DNA of 38,420 nt from Sphingopyxis sp. (GTDB lineage: Bacteria; Pseudomonadota; Alphaproteobacteria; Sphingomonadales; Sphingomonadaceae). Position numbers and translations under genes: made by a program. The notes under the pieces are model-generated. The model did not search any database. It was not told the origin of the DNA and saw nothing but the letters and a program-made list of their open reading frames with translations. The DNA is taken from NCBI RefSeq assembly GCF_019459305.1, contig NZ_JAIBES010000133.1:1-38420 (forward strand), given 5' to 3'. Shown here one piece after another: positions 18,924 through 26,978 of the stretch. The number at the start of each line of letters is the position of its first letter. Within the stretch, counting starts at the first letter, position 1.

Positions 18924-19090
18924 CTCTCACCCTCTTCCTTCAAGGGAGAGGGCAGCGAGACTTGCCAGCGTGCTGGCTTAGTCGCAGCGGGTGAGGGGGT
19001 GGGTACTCTCGATAGAGCGGAGCTCCTCGCTCAGCTTCAGCTAGGCAGCCAGCTGCCAAGCTTGCGCGACTCTCTCCCAATGGGAGAGCG
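18924..19090. repeat. Intergenic repeat block with closing hairpin
   Basis: The gap between gdpD and ileS is filled by inverted repeats: CTCACCCTCTTCC against GGGTGAGGGGGTG, CCAGCGTGCTGG, and a last perfect hairpin CTCTCCC-AAT-GGGAGAG. No gene is seen. The type matches other gene-free repeat blocks in this window. It separates gdpD from ileS. Confidence 0.6.
19072..19088 (-). terminator. Hairpin just after gdpD
   Basis: CTCTCCC-AAT-GGGAGAG is a perfect seven-pair stem with a three-base loop, four bases past the gdpD stop. No T tract follows, so it may be a Rho-assisted or RNA-stabilising end instead of a classical terminator. Confidence 0.45.
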
Positions 19091-19092
19091 GA

Positions 19093-20142
19093 TTAGCGTT
19101 GCCTTGGCCGCAGCGCTGGCCCCACCGTGCGGATGTCTTCGACCCAGATATAGCCGTTGAAGCTGGCGGGGATTTTGGCGAGTTGCTGGGGGGTGGAGAG
19201 GCCTTCGTTCGACTTGCCGCGTTCATAGGGGCCAAAGACGATGACGCGCGCGCCGACGCTGTCCATCCGCGCGATCAGGCGGTCGGGCCAGCCCCAGAAC
19301 GTCCATTGATAGTTGATCGGGATCGCGATCACGCCGTTCCGGCAGCTTTCGGGCACGATGCCGGTCCAGCCGTAGGTCACATAGTCCTTGGAGCAGGCCA
19401 GCGCATCGCGCCGCAGGTCGAACGACCAGTTGTCGGGGAGCAATTCGCGCATCCGTTTGACGGGACGTTCGGCGCCGTAAAAGGCGTCGCCGAGTTTCTT
19501 GCTGTCGCGGCCCGCAGCTTTGAGGATCGCGAACAGCTGGTGGGCTTCGCGCGGGTCTTTCGATTTGAAGTTAAACAGGATCGGGTGGACGGGCAGCGCC
19601 GCGAGGCCTTCTTCGACGGTCGGCATCTTGCTGACGCCCTTGCCGCGCAGCGGGAAGGTTTTCCCGCCGTCGGCGGTGTAGCCGTAACCGATGTCGAGCG
19701 CTTTCAGCTCGGCCAATGTCAGGTCGCGGGTGTCGCCCTTGCCTTCGGTGCGGCAATCGACGGTCCAGTCGTGGAACAACACCATCCGGCCGTCCTTGGT
19801 CGGTGCAACATCGACCTCGACCATGTTGGCGCCGAGCCCGACCGCCCAGCGCAACGATTCGGGGGTGTTTTCGAACACCTCATGTTCGGGCGGATAGGCA
19901 TGGACGGCGGTGCAGGTGTCGCGGCCGACCGCAGCGCGCTTGTCATAGAGGTGATAAACGCCGCGGTGCGCGATAAGTTTGGGTTTGCCCGCGGGTGATG
20001 GGGCGAGCCAGCTGGCGTTGCTGAGGGTCAGCCAGGCGATGAGCGCGGCGAAGATCCACAGCGCGATTTTGGTGCGGCGCTTCATCGGCTTTTTCTTTGG
20101 ACCTTCGAGCGCGTCGGCCCAGTCGATGTTTGCTTCGGTCAC
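19093..20142 (-). CDS. Glycerophosphodiester phosphodiesterase family protein, membrane-anchored
   Basis: Predicted GDPD-fold phosphodiesterase, 349 aa from a GTG at 20142; an ATG at 20085 (MKRRTKIALW) is a reasonable alternative and would make the N-terminus a plain signal anchor. A membrane helix sits at about 27-45 (IALWIFAALIAWLTLSNA), so the catalytic domain should face the periplasm. The core motifs are intact: IAHRG, FENTPESLRWA, VEVDVAPTKDGRMVLFHD (with metal-binding Glu/Asp and the catalytic His pair). The C-terminal part has more Cys than usual (RDALACSKDYV, PESCRNG). The class cleaves glycerophosphodiesters to glycerol 3-phosphate and alcohol; the substrate here is unproven. It is flanked on both sides by repeat blocks. 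Confidence 0.9.
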   Translation of the reverse strand: MTEANIDWADALEGPKKKPMKRRTKIALWIFAALIAWLTLSNASWLAPSPAGKPKLIAHRGVYHLYDKRAAVGRDTCTAVHAYPPEHEVFENTPESLRWAVGLGANMVEVDVAPTKDGRMVLFHDWTVDCRTEGKGDTRDLTLAELKALDIGYGYTADGGKTFPLRGKGVSKMPTVEEGLAALPVHPILFNFKSKDPREAHQLFAILKAAGRDSKKLGDAFYGAERPVKRMRELLPDNWSFDLRRDALACSKDYVTYGWTGIVPESCRNGVIAIPINYQWTFWGWPDRLIARMDSVGARVIVFGPYERGKSNEGLSTPQQLAKIPASFNGYIWVEDIRTVGPALRPRQR

Positions 20143-20170
20143 GGTGTTTCGATCACCCCCGGAAAGTCGC

Positions 20171-20267
20171 GGTGAAAAAAGTTCACGCGGAGACGCCGAG
20201 CCGTGGAGAAGAAAGATTGGCGGCTTTGCCGCCCTTCTCCGGCTTCCTCTGCGCCTCTGCGCGCATC
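20171..20267. repeat. Inverted-repeat block between ribF and gdpD
   Basis: The left part CACGCGGAGACGC and the right part GCGCCTCTGCGCG are imperfect complements, with a hairpin GGCGGC-TTT-GCCGCC in the middle. The design is like the larger 227-bp element at 30836-31062 (both have CACGCnnAGnCGC-type ends), so it may be a shorter relative. Confidence 0.5.
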
Positions 20268-20270
20268 ATT

Positions 20271-21197
20271 CTAAACCCGGGCCAGCAGCGCCTTTGCGGC
20301 GTCGCAATCCTTGGCAATCTGCGCCATGAGCGCGTCCATGCTGTCATATTTTGCCTCGGGTCGGATGAAGGCGCGGAAGGCGACGTCGATCTCCTGCCCG
20401 TACAGATCCTCGGCGAAGTCGAAGAAATGCGGTTCGAGCAGTTCCTTTGGCGGGTCGAAGCTGGGGCGGATGCCGAGGTTCGCGGCGCCTTTAAGTTCGC
20501 GTCCGTCGGGCAGATTTCCGGTGACCGCATAGATGCCGTAACGTGGGCGCAGGTAGTTGCCCATGTCGATATTGGCGGTCGGGAAACCCAGCAAACGCCC
20601 GTTCTTGTCGCCATGCTCGACGCGCCCGCGCACGGTGAAGGGGCGGGTGAGCAGGCGTGCGGCGGTCTTGCAGTCGCCCGCTTGCAACGCCTGGCGGATG
20701 CGGCTCGACGAGATCACCGCGTCGTCCTCGACGGGCGCGACCATTTCGGTGAAGAAGCCGCGGCGGCGGGCATGGTCGGCAAGCGTCACGACATCGCCGC
20801 CGCGACCCTTGCCGAAGACGAAGTCGCTGCCGGTGACGACGCCGGCGGCGCCGTAGCGACCTAGCAGCAGGCCAGTGATGAAATCCTCGGCCGTCGTCCC
20901 CGCGAGCGCGGCGTCGAAGGGCAGGACGAGCATCGCGTCGGCACCCGCCGCGGCGAACAGCTCCTGCCTTTGATCGAGCGTGGTGAGGCGGAAGGGCGGG
21001 ACGTCGGGCTTGAAAAAGCGCACCGGATGCGGATCAAAGGTCGCGACGATCGCCGGGCGGCCTTCATCACGGGCATGGCGAACGGCGCGGCCGACCACCG
21101 CCTGATGCCCGGCGTGGAAACCGTCGAAATTGCCGAGCGCGATGACCCCGCCGCGCAAGGGTTCGGGGATGCGGGCGTGGCCGTCGAGGCGGATCAT
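20271..21197 (-). CDS. ribF: Bifunctional riboflavin kinase / FAD synthetase
   Basis: Cytosolic enzyme that phosphorylates riboflavin to FMN and adenylylates FMN to FAD. 308 aa, typical length. The N-terminal FAD-synthetase domain shows the nucleotidyltransferase motif ALGNFDGFHAGHQ (22-31 region, GxFDGxHxGH) and the ISSSRIRQAL loop. The C-terminal riboflavin-kinase domain has RLLGFPTANID and GIRPSFD. Start ATG 21195-21197. A clear REP-type hairpin precedes it, so it probably has its own promoter. It usually sits next to ileS in Alphaproteobacteria; here gdpD separates them. No FMN riboswitch is visible upstream. Confidence 0.97.
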   Translation of the reverse strand: MIRLDGHARIPEPLRGGVIALGNFDGFHAGHQAVVGRAVRHARDEGRPAIVATFDPHPVRFFKPDVPPFRLTTLDQRQELFAAAGADAMLVLPFDAALAGTTAEDFITGLLLGRYGAAGVVTGSDFVFGKGRGGDVVTLADHARRRGFFTEMVAPVEDDAVISSSRIRQALQAGDCKTAARLLTRPFTVRGRVEHGDKNGRLLGFPTANIDMGNYLRPRYGIYAVTGNLPDGRELKGAANLGIRPSFDPPKELLEPHFFDFAEDLYGQEIDVAFRAFIRPEAKYDSMDALMAQIAKDCDAAKALLARV

Positions 21198-21210
21198 CGA
21201 CCTACCTCAA

Positions 21211-21301
21211 TCCGTTCGCCCTGAGCTTGTCGAAGGGCTGTTCTATCGTTCAACGACCGCAAGAAGAAGGACGGTGCTTCGACAAGCTCAGCCCAAACGG
21301 A
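21211..21301. repeat. Long inverted repeat (CTGAGCTTGTCGAAG type)
   Basis: The left arm, 21211-21235, contains CCTGAGCTTGTCGAAG; the right arm, 21277-21301, contains CTTCGACAAGCTCAG. The arms are complementary over about 25 bases with two mismatches around a 41-base loop. CTGAGCTTGTCGAAG is a well-known dispersed repeat core in sphingomonads and other proteobacteria. It lies between ribF and the dipeptidase gene and could end the upstream transcript. Confidence 0.8.
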
Positions 21302-21315
21302 AATAAGGGGCATGA

Positions 21316-22497
21316 TCATGGTGCTGGCGGCGTCAGCGGGACCAGCCCCGCCCTGAGCACACGAACCGCATTGCCGCCCATCGCGGCACGGATTTCGTCG
21401 TCGCTGAAGCCCGCGTCGATCAGCGCCTGCGTCACCTGCGCCAGCTTCGACGTGTCAAAGCGGACGGTGGTGGCGCCGTCATAATCGCTGCCGAGCGCGA
21501 CATACTCGATCCCGACGAGATCGCGCACATGCTTCATCGCCTTCGCGATGCTGGCGGGCGAGGTGTCGCAGATCGCGGCGTCCCAATAGCCGATGCCGAC
21601 GAGGCCACCGGTCGCCGCGACGCCGCGAATTTGTTCGTCGCTGAGGTTGCGATTGACCTTGCACGTCGCCTGCACGCCGCCATGGCTGGAGACCACGGGG
21701 CGGCGCGCCAGTTTGAGGATATCGGCGACGCACGCCTCGCTGCAATGCGCGATGTCGACGATCATGCCCTTCGCCTCCATGGCCAAGACGACCTGCCGCC
21801 CGAGCGGGGTAAGGCCGCCTTTCTTGAGGCCGTGCATCGACCCGGCGAGATCATTGTCGAAGAAATGGGTGAGCCCCGCCATGCGGAAGCCCGCGGCGTA
21901 GAGCTTGCCCAAATTGGAGATATTTCCTTCGAGCGGGTGAAGGCCTTCGATGCTGAGCAGGGCGCCGGTGGTCAGCGGCTTGCCCTTGCGCGCCGTAAGC
22001 AGCACGTCGAGATCGGCGGCGGTGGCGACCGCGCGCAGCTTGCCGTCCGATGCCGCGACCGCGCGGTGCAGCTTTTCGGCATGCCAGAGCGAGCGTTCGA
22101 GCAGCGAGTTCCACGTGCGGACCGGCTGGAGCTGCGCGATCACCAGGCTGGTGATATTGTCGGTGTCGCCGCTGTTGGCGTCGTAATTCTGGCCCTTGGG
22201 CGATTTGGTCGTGCTGGCGAGGATCTGCAGCGCGACATTGCCGTCCCGGAGCCGCGGCAGGTCCATATGGCCGCGGTCGGCGCGGTCGAGGATGTCGCGT
22301 TTCCACAGCAAGGTGTCGCTGTGCAGGTCGACGATGGTCAGCGACGCGTGCAGCGCCTTGGCGCGTCCGCTGACCGCGGGGAGCGGCTTGCCGTCGATCT
22401 GGTTGGTGCCGCGCTCGATGATGCCGGGGGCGAAAGCGAAAAAGGCGAGCGCGGCGAGGGCGACAACGAGCAGGATAGCGATCAGCCAACGGCGCAT
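21316..22497 (-). CDS. Membrane dipeptidase (M19 / renal dipeptidase family)
   Basis: Zinc peptidase of the M19 family, 393 aa, predicted to face the periplasm behind an N-terminal signal anchor (about 4-24, WLIAILLVVALAALAFFAF). The zinc-site motif is DLHSDT (His59, Asp61). Later metal and catalytic segments are present: LLSIEGLHPLEG, GLTHFFDNDLAGSMHG, GMIVDIAHCSEA, PVVSSHGGVQ and ALGSDYDGATTV. The family hydrolyses dipeptides including some with D-residues, and in mammals leukotriene D4 and beta-lactams; the exact substrate here is unproven. It follows folA by four bases and is probably the last gene of the purE-purK-folA-dipeptidase transcript, ended by the repeat at 21211. Confidence 0.94.
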   Translation of the reverse strand: MRRWLIAILLVVALAALAFFAFAPGIIERGTNQIDGKPLPAVSGRAKALHASLTIVDLHSDTLLWKRDILDRADRGHMDLPRLRDGNVALQILASTTKSPKGQNYDANSGDTDNITSLVIAQLQPVRTWNSLLERSLWHAEKLHRAVAASDGKLRAVATAADLDVLLTARKGKPLTTGALLSIEGLHPLEGNISNLGKLYAAGFRMAGLTHFFDNDLAGSMHGLKKGGLTPLGRQVVLAMEAKGMIVDIAHCSEACVADILKLARRPVVSSHGGVQATCKVNRNLSDEQIRGVAATGGLVGIGYWDAAICDTSPASIAKAMKHVRDLVGIEYVALGSDYDGATTVRFDTSKLAQVTQALIDAGFSDDEIRAAMGGNAVRVLRAGLVPLTPPAP

Positions 22498-22501
22498 GTG
22501 T

Positions 22502-22993
22502 CTAAATCCTTGTCAGCGTGACGAAGCTGTACGCTGGGCGCCCGGCGTCGTCGGCGGGATGATCCTCGCGCGCCACCTCGCGCCATGCGGCGGGGTCGGG
22601 GTAATCGATCACCGCGTCGCCTTTGGGTTCGAGTCCGACTTCGGTCAGTTCGACGCGGTCAGCGAGGGGCAGGAACAGGCGATAGATTTCGGCGCCGCCG
22701 ATCACCATCACATGCGGGGCGTTGGCGCGTTTCAGCGCCGCCTCGACGCTCGCGACGGGTTCTGCGCCCTCATCCTGCCAGTCGGCATCGCGGGTGAGCA
22801 CGATGTGGCGGCGCCCTTCGAGCACCGCGGGCAGGCTGTCGAAGGTTTTGCGCCCCATGATCATCGGGCGCCCCATCGTCAGCTGCTTGAAGCGGCGGAG
22901 ATCCGCGGGCAGGTGCCAGGGCATCTTGCCGTCGATACCGATCACGCCATTGGCGGCGCGCGCGAGGATCAGAGTGATTTCGGGGTGGTTCAT
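22502..22993 (-). CDS. folA: Dihydrofolate reductase
   Basis: NADPH-dependent reduction of dihydrofolate to tetrahydrofolate, cytosolic; target of trimethoprim. The 163-aa product has the usual length and motifs: LILARAANGVIGIDGKMPWHLPADLRRFK, with the substrate-binding Asp at about 31 after the Met20-type loop, RPMIMGRKTFDSLP, and VMVIGGAEIYRLFLPLADRVELTEV. The start ATG 22991-22993 overlaps the purK stop by four bases (ATGA), so it is coupled to purE-purK. Tetrahydrofolate supply next to purine synthesis makes metabolic sense. No unusual residues at the sites I can judge. Confidence 0.97.
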   Translation of the reverse strand: MNHPEITLILARAANGVIGIDGKMPWHLPADLRRFKQLTMGRPMIMGRKTFDSLPAVLEGRRHIVLTRDADWQDEGAEPVASVEAALKRANAPHVMVIGGAEIYRLFLPLADRVELTEVGLEPKGDAVIDYPDPAAWREVAREDHPADDAGRPAYSFVTLTRI

Positions 22994-24063
22994 GCGGGGT
23001 TGGTTCCCACCCACGTCGCATGGCCGAGCTTGCGGCCGGCGCGGACGTCGGTCTTCCCATAATGGTGAACGTGGCACGCGCCGTCGGTGAGCAGCACAGG
23101 CACGGTGGCGATATCGGCGCCGATCAGGTTGCGCATGGTGACGGGGAGTGCGGTGGTCGCGGTGCTGCCGAGCGGGAGGCCGGCGACGGCGCGGATATGG
23201 TTTTCGAACTGGCTGGTCACCGCGCCCTCGATTGTCCAATGGCCGCTGTTGTGGACGCGGGGTGCTATCTCGTTGAAAATCGGGCCATCTTGGCAAGCGA
23301 AAAATTCGCCGGTGAGGACGCCGACATAATCGAGATCGTCGGCGATCCGCGCCATCAGCGCGCGCGCTTCATCCTGCTGGTCGCGGATGATCTGCGGCGG
23401 CGGCAACGTCGAGGTCGCGAGGATGCCGTCCTTGTGGACATTGACGCTGCTGTCCCAGAAGCGCGTCTCGCCGTCGATGCCGCGCACCAGCAGCACCGAA
23501 AATTCATGCGCGAAGGTGACGAAGCCTTCGAGGATCGCGGCGTGGCGGTCGATCGCCTCCCATGCCGTATCGGCGTCGGCGGGAGTGGCGAGGCGCGCCT
23601 GTCCCTTGCCGTCATAGCCCATGCGCAGCGTTTTCAGGATCGCCGGGGCGCCGATTTCGGCCAGCGCGACGTCGAGCGCGGCGCGGTCGGGAACCGCTGC
23701 GAAGGGCGCGGGGCGGCCACCGAGTCCGGTGACGAACTGCTTTTCGATCAGCCGGTCCTGCGCGATTTCGAGCGCCTGCGCGCCGGGCCGCACCGCGACA
23801 TGCCCCGACAGGAAGCGCACCGTATCGACCGGGACGTTTTCGAACTCGATCGTGACCGCGTCGCACGCCGCGGCAAAGGCGGCGAGGCGCGGTTCGTCGT
23901 CCCACGCCGCCTGGACGTGATACGCCGCGACTTGCGCCGCGACACTCTCACGCTCGGGGGCGTAGCTGTGCACCTGATAACCGAGCTGCGCCGCGGCGAC
24001 CGCGAGCATGCGGCCGAGCTGGCCGCCGCCGAGAATGCCGATCGTCGAACCGGGTGCCAGCAA
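22990..24063 (-). CDS. purK: 5-(carboxyamino)imidazole ribonucleotide synthase
   Basis: ATP-grasp enzyme making N5-CAIR from AIR, bicarbonate and ATP in purine synthesis, 357 aa. The N-terminal Rossmann-like part begins PGSTIGILGGGQLGRML; VTIEFENVPVDTV and the ATP-grasp segments FAHEFSVLLVRG and IFNEIAPRVHNSGHWTIEGAVTSQFENH follow, with metal-binding Glu/Asn. The start appears to be TTG at 24061-24063, as no ATG fits the family N-terminus; GAGGG lies about ten bases upstream inside the purE end. Spacing to purE is five bases, and it overlaps folA by four, so the order purE-purK-folA is one transcript. Confidence 0.96.
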   Translation of the reverse strand: MLAPGSTIGILGGGQLGRMLAVAAAQLGYQVHSYAPERESVAAQVAAYHVQAAWDDEPRLAAFAAACDAVTIEFENVPVDTVRFLSGHVAVRPGAQALEIAQDRLIEKQFVTGLGGRPAPFAAVPDRAALDVALAEIGAPAILKTLRMGYDGKGQARLATPADADTAWEAIDRHAAILEGFVTFAHEFSVLLVRGIDGETRFWDSSVNVHKDGILATSTLPPPQIIRDQQDEARALMARIADDLDYVGVLTGEFFACQDGPIFNEIAPRVHNSGHWTIEGAVTSQFENHIRAVAGLPLGSTATTALPVTMRNLIGADIATVPVLLTDGACHVHHYGKTDVRAGRKLGHATWVGTNPA

Positions 24064-24068
24064 CGCGA

Positions 24069-24566
24069 TCAGCCCTCGCGCACGGGGTGGGGGGCGACGC
24101 TGTTGGTCTGTTCGGCGCGCCAGGTGTCGAGTTTTTGCGCCAGATCGGAGTCATTGTTGGCGAGCAGCGCGGCGGTGAACAGGCCCGCGTTGGTTGCCCC
24201 CGCCTTGCCGATCGCAAAGGTTGCGACGGGGACGCCGCCGGGCATCTGGACGATCGAATAGAGGCTGTCGACGCCGCTGAGCGCCGCCGACTGGACGGGA
24301 ACGCCGAGCACGGGCACCCGCGTCATCGCTGCGACCATGCCGGGCAGGTGCGCCGCGCCGCCAGCACCAGCGATGATTGCCTGTAGCCCCCGCTCGGCAG
24401 CGCTTTTGGCATAAGCGACCAGTCGGTCGGGGGTGCGGTGGGCCGAGACGATCTGCACCTCGTGCGCGATGCCGAATTGTTCGAGGATCTGGACCGCATG
24501 CGCCATCGTCGGCCAGTCGGACTGGCTGCCCATGATAACCCCGACCTGCGGCGCGCTGTCGCCCAT
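24069..24566 (-). CDS. purE: N5-carboxyaminoimidazole ribonucleotide mutase
   Basis: Cytosolic mutase converting N5-CAIR to CAIR, the step after PurK. 165 aa, class I size. Active-site motifs are intact: [14 protein letters not shown] (the SQSD loop), [10 protein letters not shown], and [11 protein letters not shown] with [33 protein letters not shown] segment near the C-terminus is standard. Start ATG 24564-24566 has GAGGG-type spacing upstream; the longer frame to 24965 runs through the GGDEF gene on the other strand and is rejected. It leads the purE-purK-folA-dipeptidase transcript and is divergent from the second GGDEF gene. Confidence 0.97.
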   Translation of the reverse strand: MGDSAPQVGVIMGSQSDWPTMAHAVQILEQFGIAHEVQIVSAHRTPDRLVAYAKSAAERGLQAIIAGAGGAAHLPGMVAAMTRVPVLGVPVQSAALSGVDSLYSIVQMPGGVPVATFAIGKAGATNAGLFTAALLANNDSDLAQKLDTWRAEQTNSVAPHPVREG

Positions 24567-24774
24567 CACCCAACCCTCCACAAAGCGGCCGCGGTTCACC
24601 GGGTGAATCGCTGCCGCACCTCCCCTAGCGACTGCACCGCGCGCGGGCAACGCCGCCCGTTGTGCGATACTGACTCGGGCGTTTACCGATTGGTATGAAG
24701 TCGCAGCTAGGGTTGCCGCGCAATATCCGTCGGCATTGGGCCGATGAATAAGGGTTCGTGTGCGGGGACGTTGA

Positions 24775-25419
24775 ATGGATAGCGTAGGGGGGGCACGGAT
24801 CGCGGTCGACCAGTTCGGCGCCGTCGCCGTTGACTCCATCGAAGACCAGCTGCGGGATATCCGCCGGGAACGCGATGCGCTGCGCCGCGAGAACCGCGTA
24901 TTGAAGATCGCCGTCGCCGAGCTGGAGCGCGTGTCCGAACGCGACACGCTGACCCCCTTGTTCAATCGCCGCTATTTCCTGACCGCCATCCATCACCGGA
25001 TGGCGCGGTTCGAGCGCCACGCCGAACGCGCGGCGGTCGTGTTTGTCGACGTCAACCAGCTGAAATTGATCAACGACAGCTTTGGCCATGCTGCGGGCGA
25101 CTTTGCGCTGATGGAAATCGCCAAGCGGCTGGCCGAATCGATCCGCGCGACCGACGTTGCCGCGCGTATCGGCGGTGACGAATTCGGGCTGATCCTCGAC
25201 CAGTCGAGCGAAGAGGGCGCCCGCGCGCAGATTGCGCGGCTGGGTGAGGTGCTGACTGCGGCGCCGGCCGACTATGACGGGCATCAGATCGCGCTGTCGG
25301 CCTGTTTCGGGATCGCGATGCTCCAGTCGGGGATGACCGAATCGGACATTTTGGCCGCCGCCGACCGCGATATGTATCGCAACAAGCAAGGGCAGGGTTC
25401 GGCCCCCGGCCACCGCTAA
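24775..25419 (+). CDS. Soluble GGDEF diguanylate cyclase with intact I-site
   Basis: A 214-aa cytosolic diguanylate cyclase. Residues about 20-56 form a charged coiled coil ([31 protein letters not shown]) that should drive the dimerisation needed for activity, in place of a sensor domain. The GGDEF domain follows: [26 protein letters not shown] (the usual DxxFK is VNQLK here), and RIGGDEF at 131-137. The inhibitory I-site RxxD is present as RATD at 124-127, so c-di-GMP feedback inhibition is expected. Start ATG 24775. An unknown 109-aa gene follows after 51 bases. This contrasts with the first GGDEF gene in the window, which lacks the I-site. Confidence 0.92.
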   Translation: MDSVGGARIAVDQFGAVAVDSIEDQLRDIRRERDALRRENRVLKIAVAELERVSERDTLTPLFNRRYFLTAIHHRMARFERHAERAAVVFVDVNQLKLINDSFGHAAGDFALMEIAKRLAESIRATDVAARIGGDEFGLILDQSSEEGARAQIARLGEVLTAAPADYDGHQIALSACFGIAMLQSGMTESDILAAADRDMYRNKQGQGSAPGHR

Positions 25420-25470
25420 CCCGCCATTAACCAAATGAGCGCATCGTCCCCAACGGACAGGGGGTGAGTG

Positions 25471-25800
25471 ATGCGTACCCAAGCCGACCCATATCATGAC
25501 ATTCGAGACCGGATCACCGGCCAGATCGGCGCACTCGCCGAAGCGCTGCCGCATTGCGCGCTGGCGCAGATCGTCCAGGGCATCGACGACATCCGCTGTC
25601 TGGCGCGCGACAACGGCTTTGCCGCGGTGGAAACGCTGGCGAGCCGGCTCGAATCGGCGGTCGCGGGCGGCGGCTATCGCGCCGCGATCCTGACCTATCT
25701 CGATGCGATGAGCGACGCTGCGAGCGTGCCGCGCGGACCGCTGCCCGCCGCCACGCACGAAGCTTGGCTGGCTTCGGTCGCGATGCGCTTGGGGCATTGA
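25471..25800 (+). CDS. Small helical protein, family not recognised
   Basis: A 109-aa protein I do not recognise. It starts at ATG 25471 behind CAGGGGGTGAG, 51 bases after the GGDEF gene; a GTG one codon earlier is possible. It is predicted to be mostly helical (RDRITGQIGALAEALP; LAQIVQGIDDIRCLARDNGF; AAVETLASRLESAVAGGG), with one Cys and no signal peptide or membrane segment. A TTAACC box (25427-25432) lies in the gap before it. Possible partner or target of the upstream cyclase, from position alone. Codon use is like the neighbours. Confidence 0.7.
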   Translation: MRTQADPYHDIRDRITGQIGALAEALPHCALAQIVQGIDDIRCLARDNGFAAVETLASRLESAVAGGGYRAAILTYLDAMSDAASVPRGPLPAATHEAWLASVAMRLGH

Positions 25801-25832
25801 CCGCCTCCGCCTGACGATCCAGACCAGTTTCC

Positions 25833-26402
25833 ATGGATGCAATCATGCTTGCGCTGGTGGCGGTGCTGCTCGCCAATGCCGATGGGCGTAGCGGGATATC
25901 GCTGTCGCGGCTGCTGAGCGTGCGGCCGGACCGGCGAATGGTCGTCGGCATCGCCTTTGGCGCCTTTCTTATCAACGCCATCATTACCGCGACGGCGGGC
26001 GCGATCGCGAACCGGATGATCGGGCAGGGGGTCGCAGCATTGCTCGTGGCGCTGGCGATGCTGTCGGCGGCCGGGGCGCTGTTGTGGCGCGGGCGGCAGT
26101 CGCTGTTCGATGACGAGGTGCGGACCGCGACCCCGACGATGCTGGCGGGACGGATGCTGGTCGCGCAGTTTGGCGACCGCAGCCATTTCTTGATCGGGGC
26201 GCTCGCGGCGACGAGCGGCGCCGGGCAATGGGCCGCCGCAGGCGGACTGGTCGGCTGGACGCTGGCGATGCTGCCGTTTCTGGCATTCGGTCCGGTGCTT
26301 GCCGATCGGCGCGCGGCGCATATGCTGCGCTGGGCCAGCGCGGCCGTCTTGGCGAGCTGGGGCATTGTCACCGCAATGGGGGCGTTTGGCTTGATTGCCT
26401 GA
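25833..26402 (+). CDS. GDT1/TMEM165-like (UPF0016) membrane protein, degenerate motifs
   Basis: A 189-aa polytopic membrane protein (about six helices) that looks like the UPF0016/GDT1 family of Ca2+/Mn2+ transporters. That family carries two ExGD(K/R)(T/S) motifs, one in each half. Here the second half reads QFGDRS (112-117), close but with Glu replaced by Gln, and the first half reads NADGRS (15-20), with Glu replaced and the GD order swapped. The acidic residues that bind the ion are therefore changed in both halves. It may transport something else, or be an inactive remnant retained for another role. Start ATG 25833; it follows the unknown gene at 32 bases. Confidence 0.7.
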   Translation: MDAIMLALVAVLLANADGRSGISLSRLLSVRPDRRMVVGIAFGAFLINAIITATAGAIANRMIGQGVAALLVALAMLSAAGALLWRGRQSLFDDEVRTATPTMLAGRMLVAQFGDRSHFLIGALAATSGAGQWAAAGGLVGWTLAMLPFLAFGPVLADRRAAHMLRWASAAVLASWGIVTAMGAFGLIA

Positions 26403-26517
26403 ATCTTCCGAACCTGCGCAGAACCATCGTTTTTGTCGATGACAGCGACCGACAGCTTTCATGGGCAAAATTCGTCGCGACGCGCTATATGATGGCGAAG
26501 TAGAAAGGATATTTCTC

Positions 26518-26973
26518 ATGTCCCAGAAGAACCAGCCCGCCGTCGCCGATGCGCTCAACGCGCTGCTCGCCGATAGTTTCGCGCTCTATTTGAAGACCAA
26601 AAACTATCATTGGCACGTCCAGGGGCCGCGCTTTCGCGAGCTCCACCTGCTGTTCGACGAGCAGGCGGCGCAGATTTTCGCGACCACCGATCTGATCGCC
26701 GAGCGGGTGCGCAAAAATGGCGCGCGGACGCTGCAATCGATCGGCGAGATCGGCCGACGGGCGTCGATCCGCGACGATGATGCGGCGGGGACCGATGCCG
26801 AGGCGATGATCCGGGCGCTGGCCGACGATAACAAGACGTTGCTCGGACAGCTCAAGGAAGTGAAAGCGGCGGCGGAAGCCGACGGCGACATCGCGACGAG
26901 CGGGCTGGTCGATGGATGGGCCGATGAGACCCAGCAGCGGATCTGGTTTCTGGAAGCGACGCTGGGGTATTGA
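26518..26973 (+). CDS. dps: Dps-family ferritin-like DNA-protection protein
   Basis: Miniferritin of 151 aa that oxidises Fe2+ with H2O2 and often coats DNA under starvation or peroxide stress; dodecamer in the cytosol. The ferroxidase segment is present: NYHWHVQGPRFRELHLLFDEQ, with His31, His43, Asp47 and the following Glu as ligand candidates shared across the subunit interface. Start ATG 26518 with GAAAGGA upstream; the extra 19 codons before it do not fit the family. The N-terminus is short, with few Lys, so DNA binding may be weak. A hairpin follows at 26979. No OxyR box that I would trust is seen upstream. Confidence 0.95.
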   Translation: MSQKNQPAVADALNALLADSFALYLKTKNYHWHVQGPRFRELHLLFDEQAAQIFATTDLIAERVRKNGARTLQSIGEIGRRASIRDDDAAGTDAEAMIRALADDNKTLLGQLKEVKAAAEADGDIATSGLVDGWADETQQRIWFLEATLGY

Positions 26974-26978
26974 TTATT

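Noticed and set aside
24567..24965. Upstream extension of purE to 24965
   Set aside because: It would run through the GGDEF gene on the other strand; the PurE family begins at the ATG at 24566.
26403..26517. OxyR or Fur box ahead of dps
   Set aside because: No palindrome close enough to either consensus; only a short CGTCGCGACG self-complement is present.
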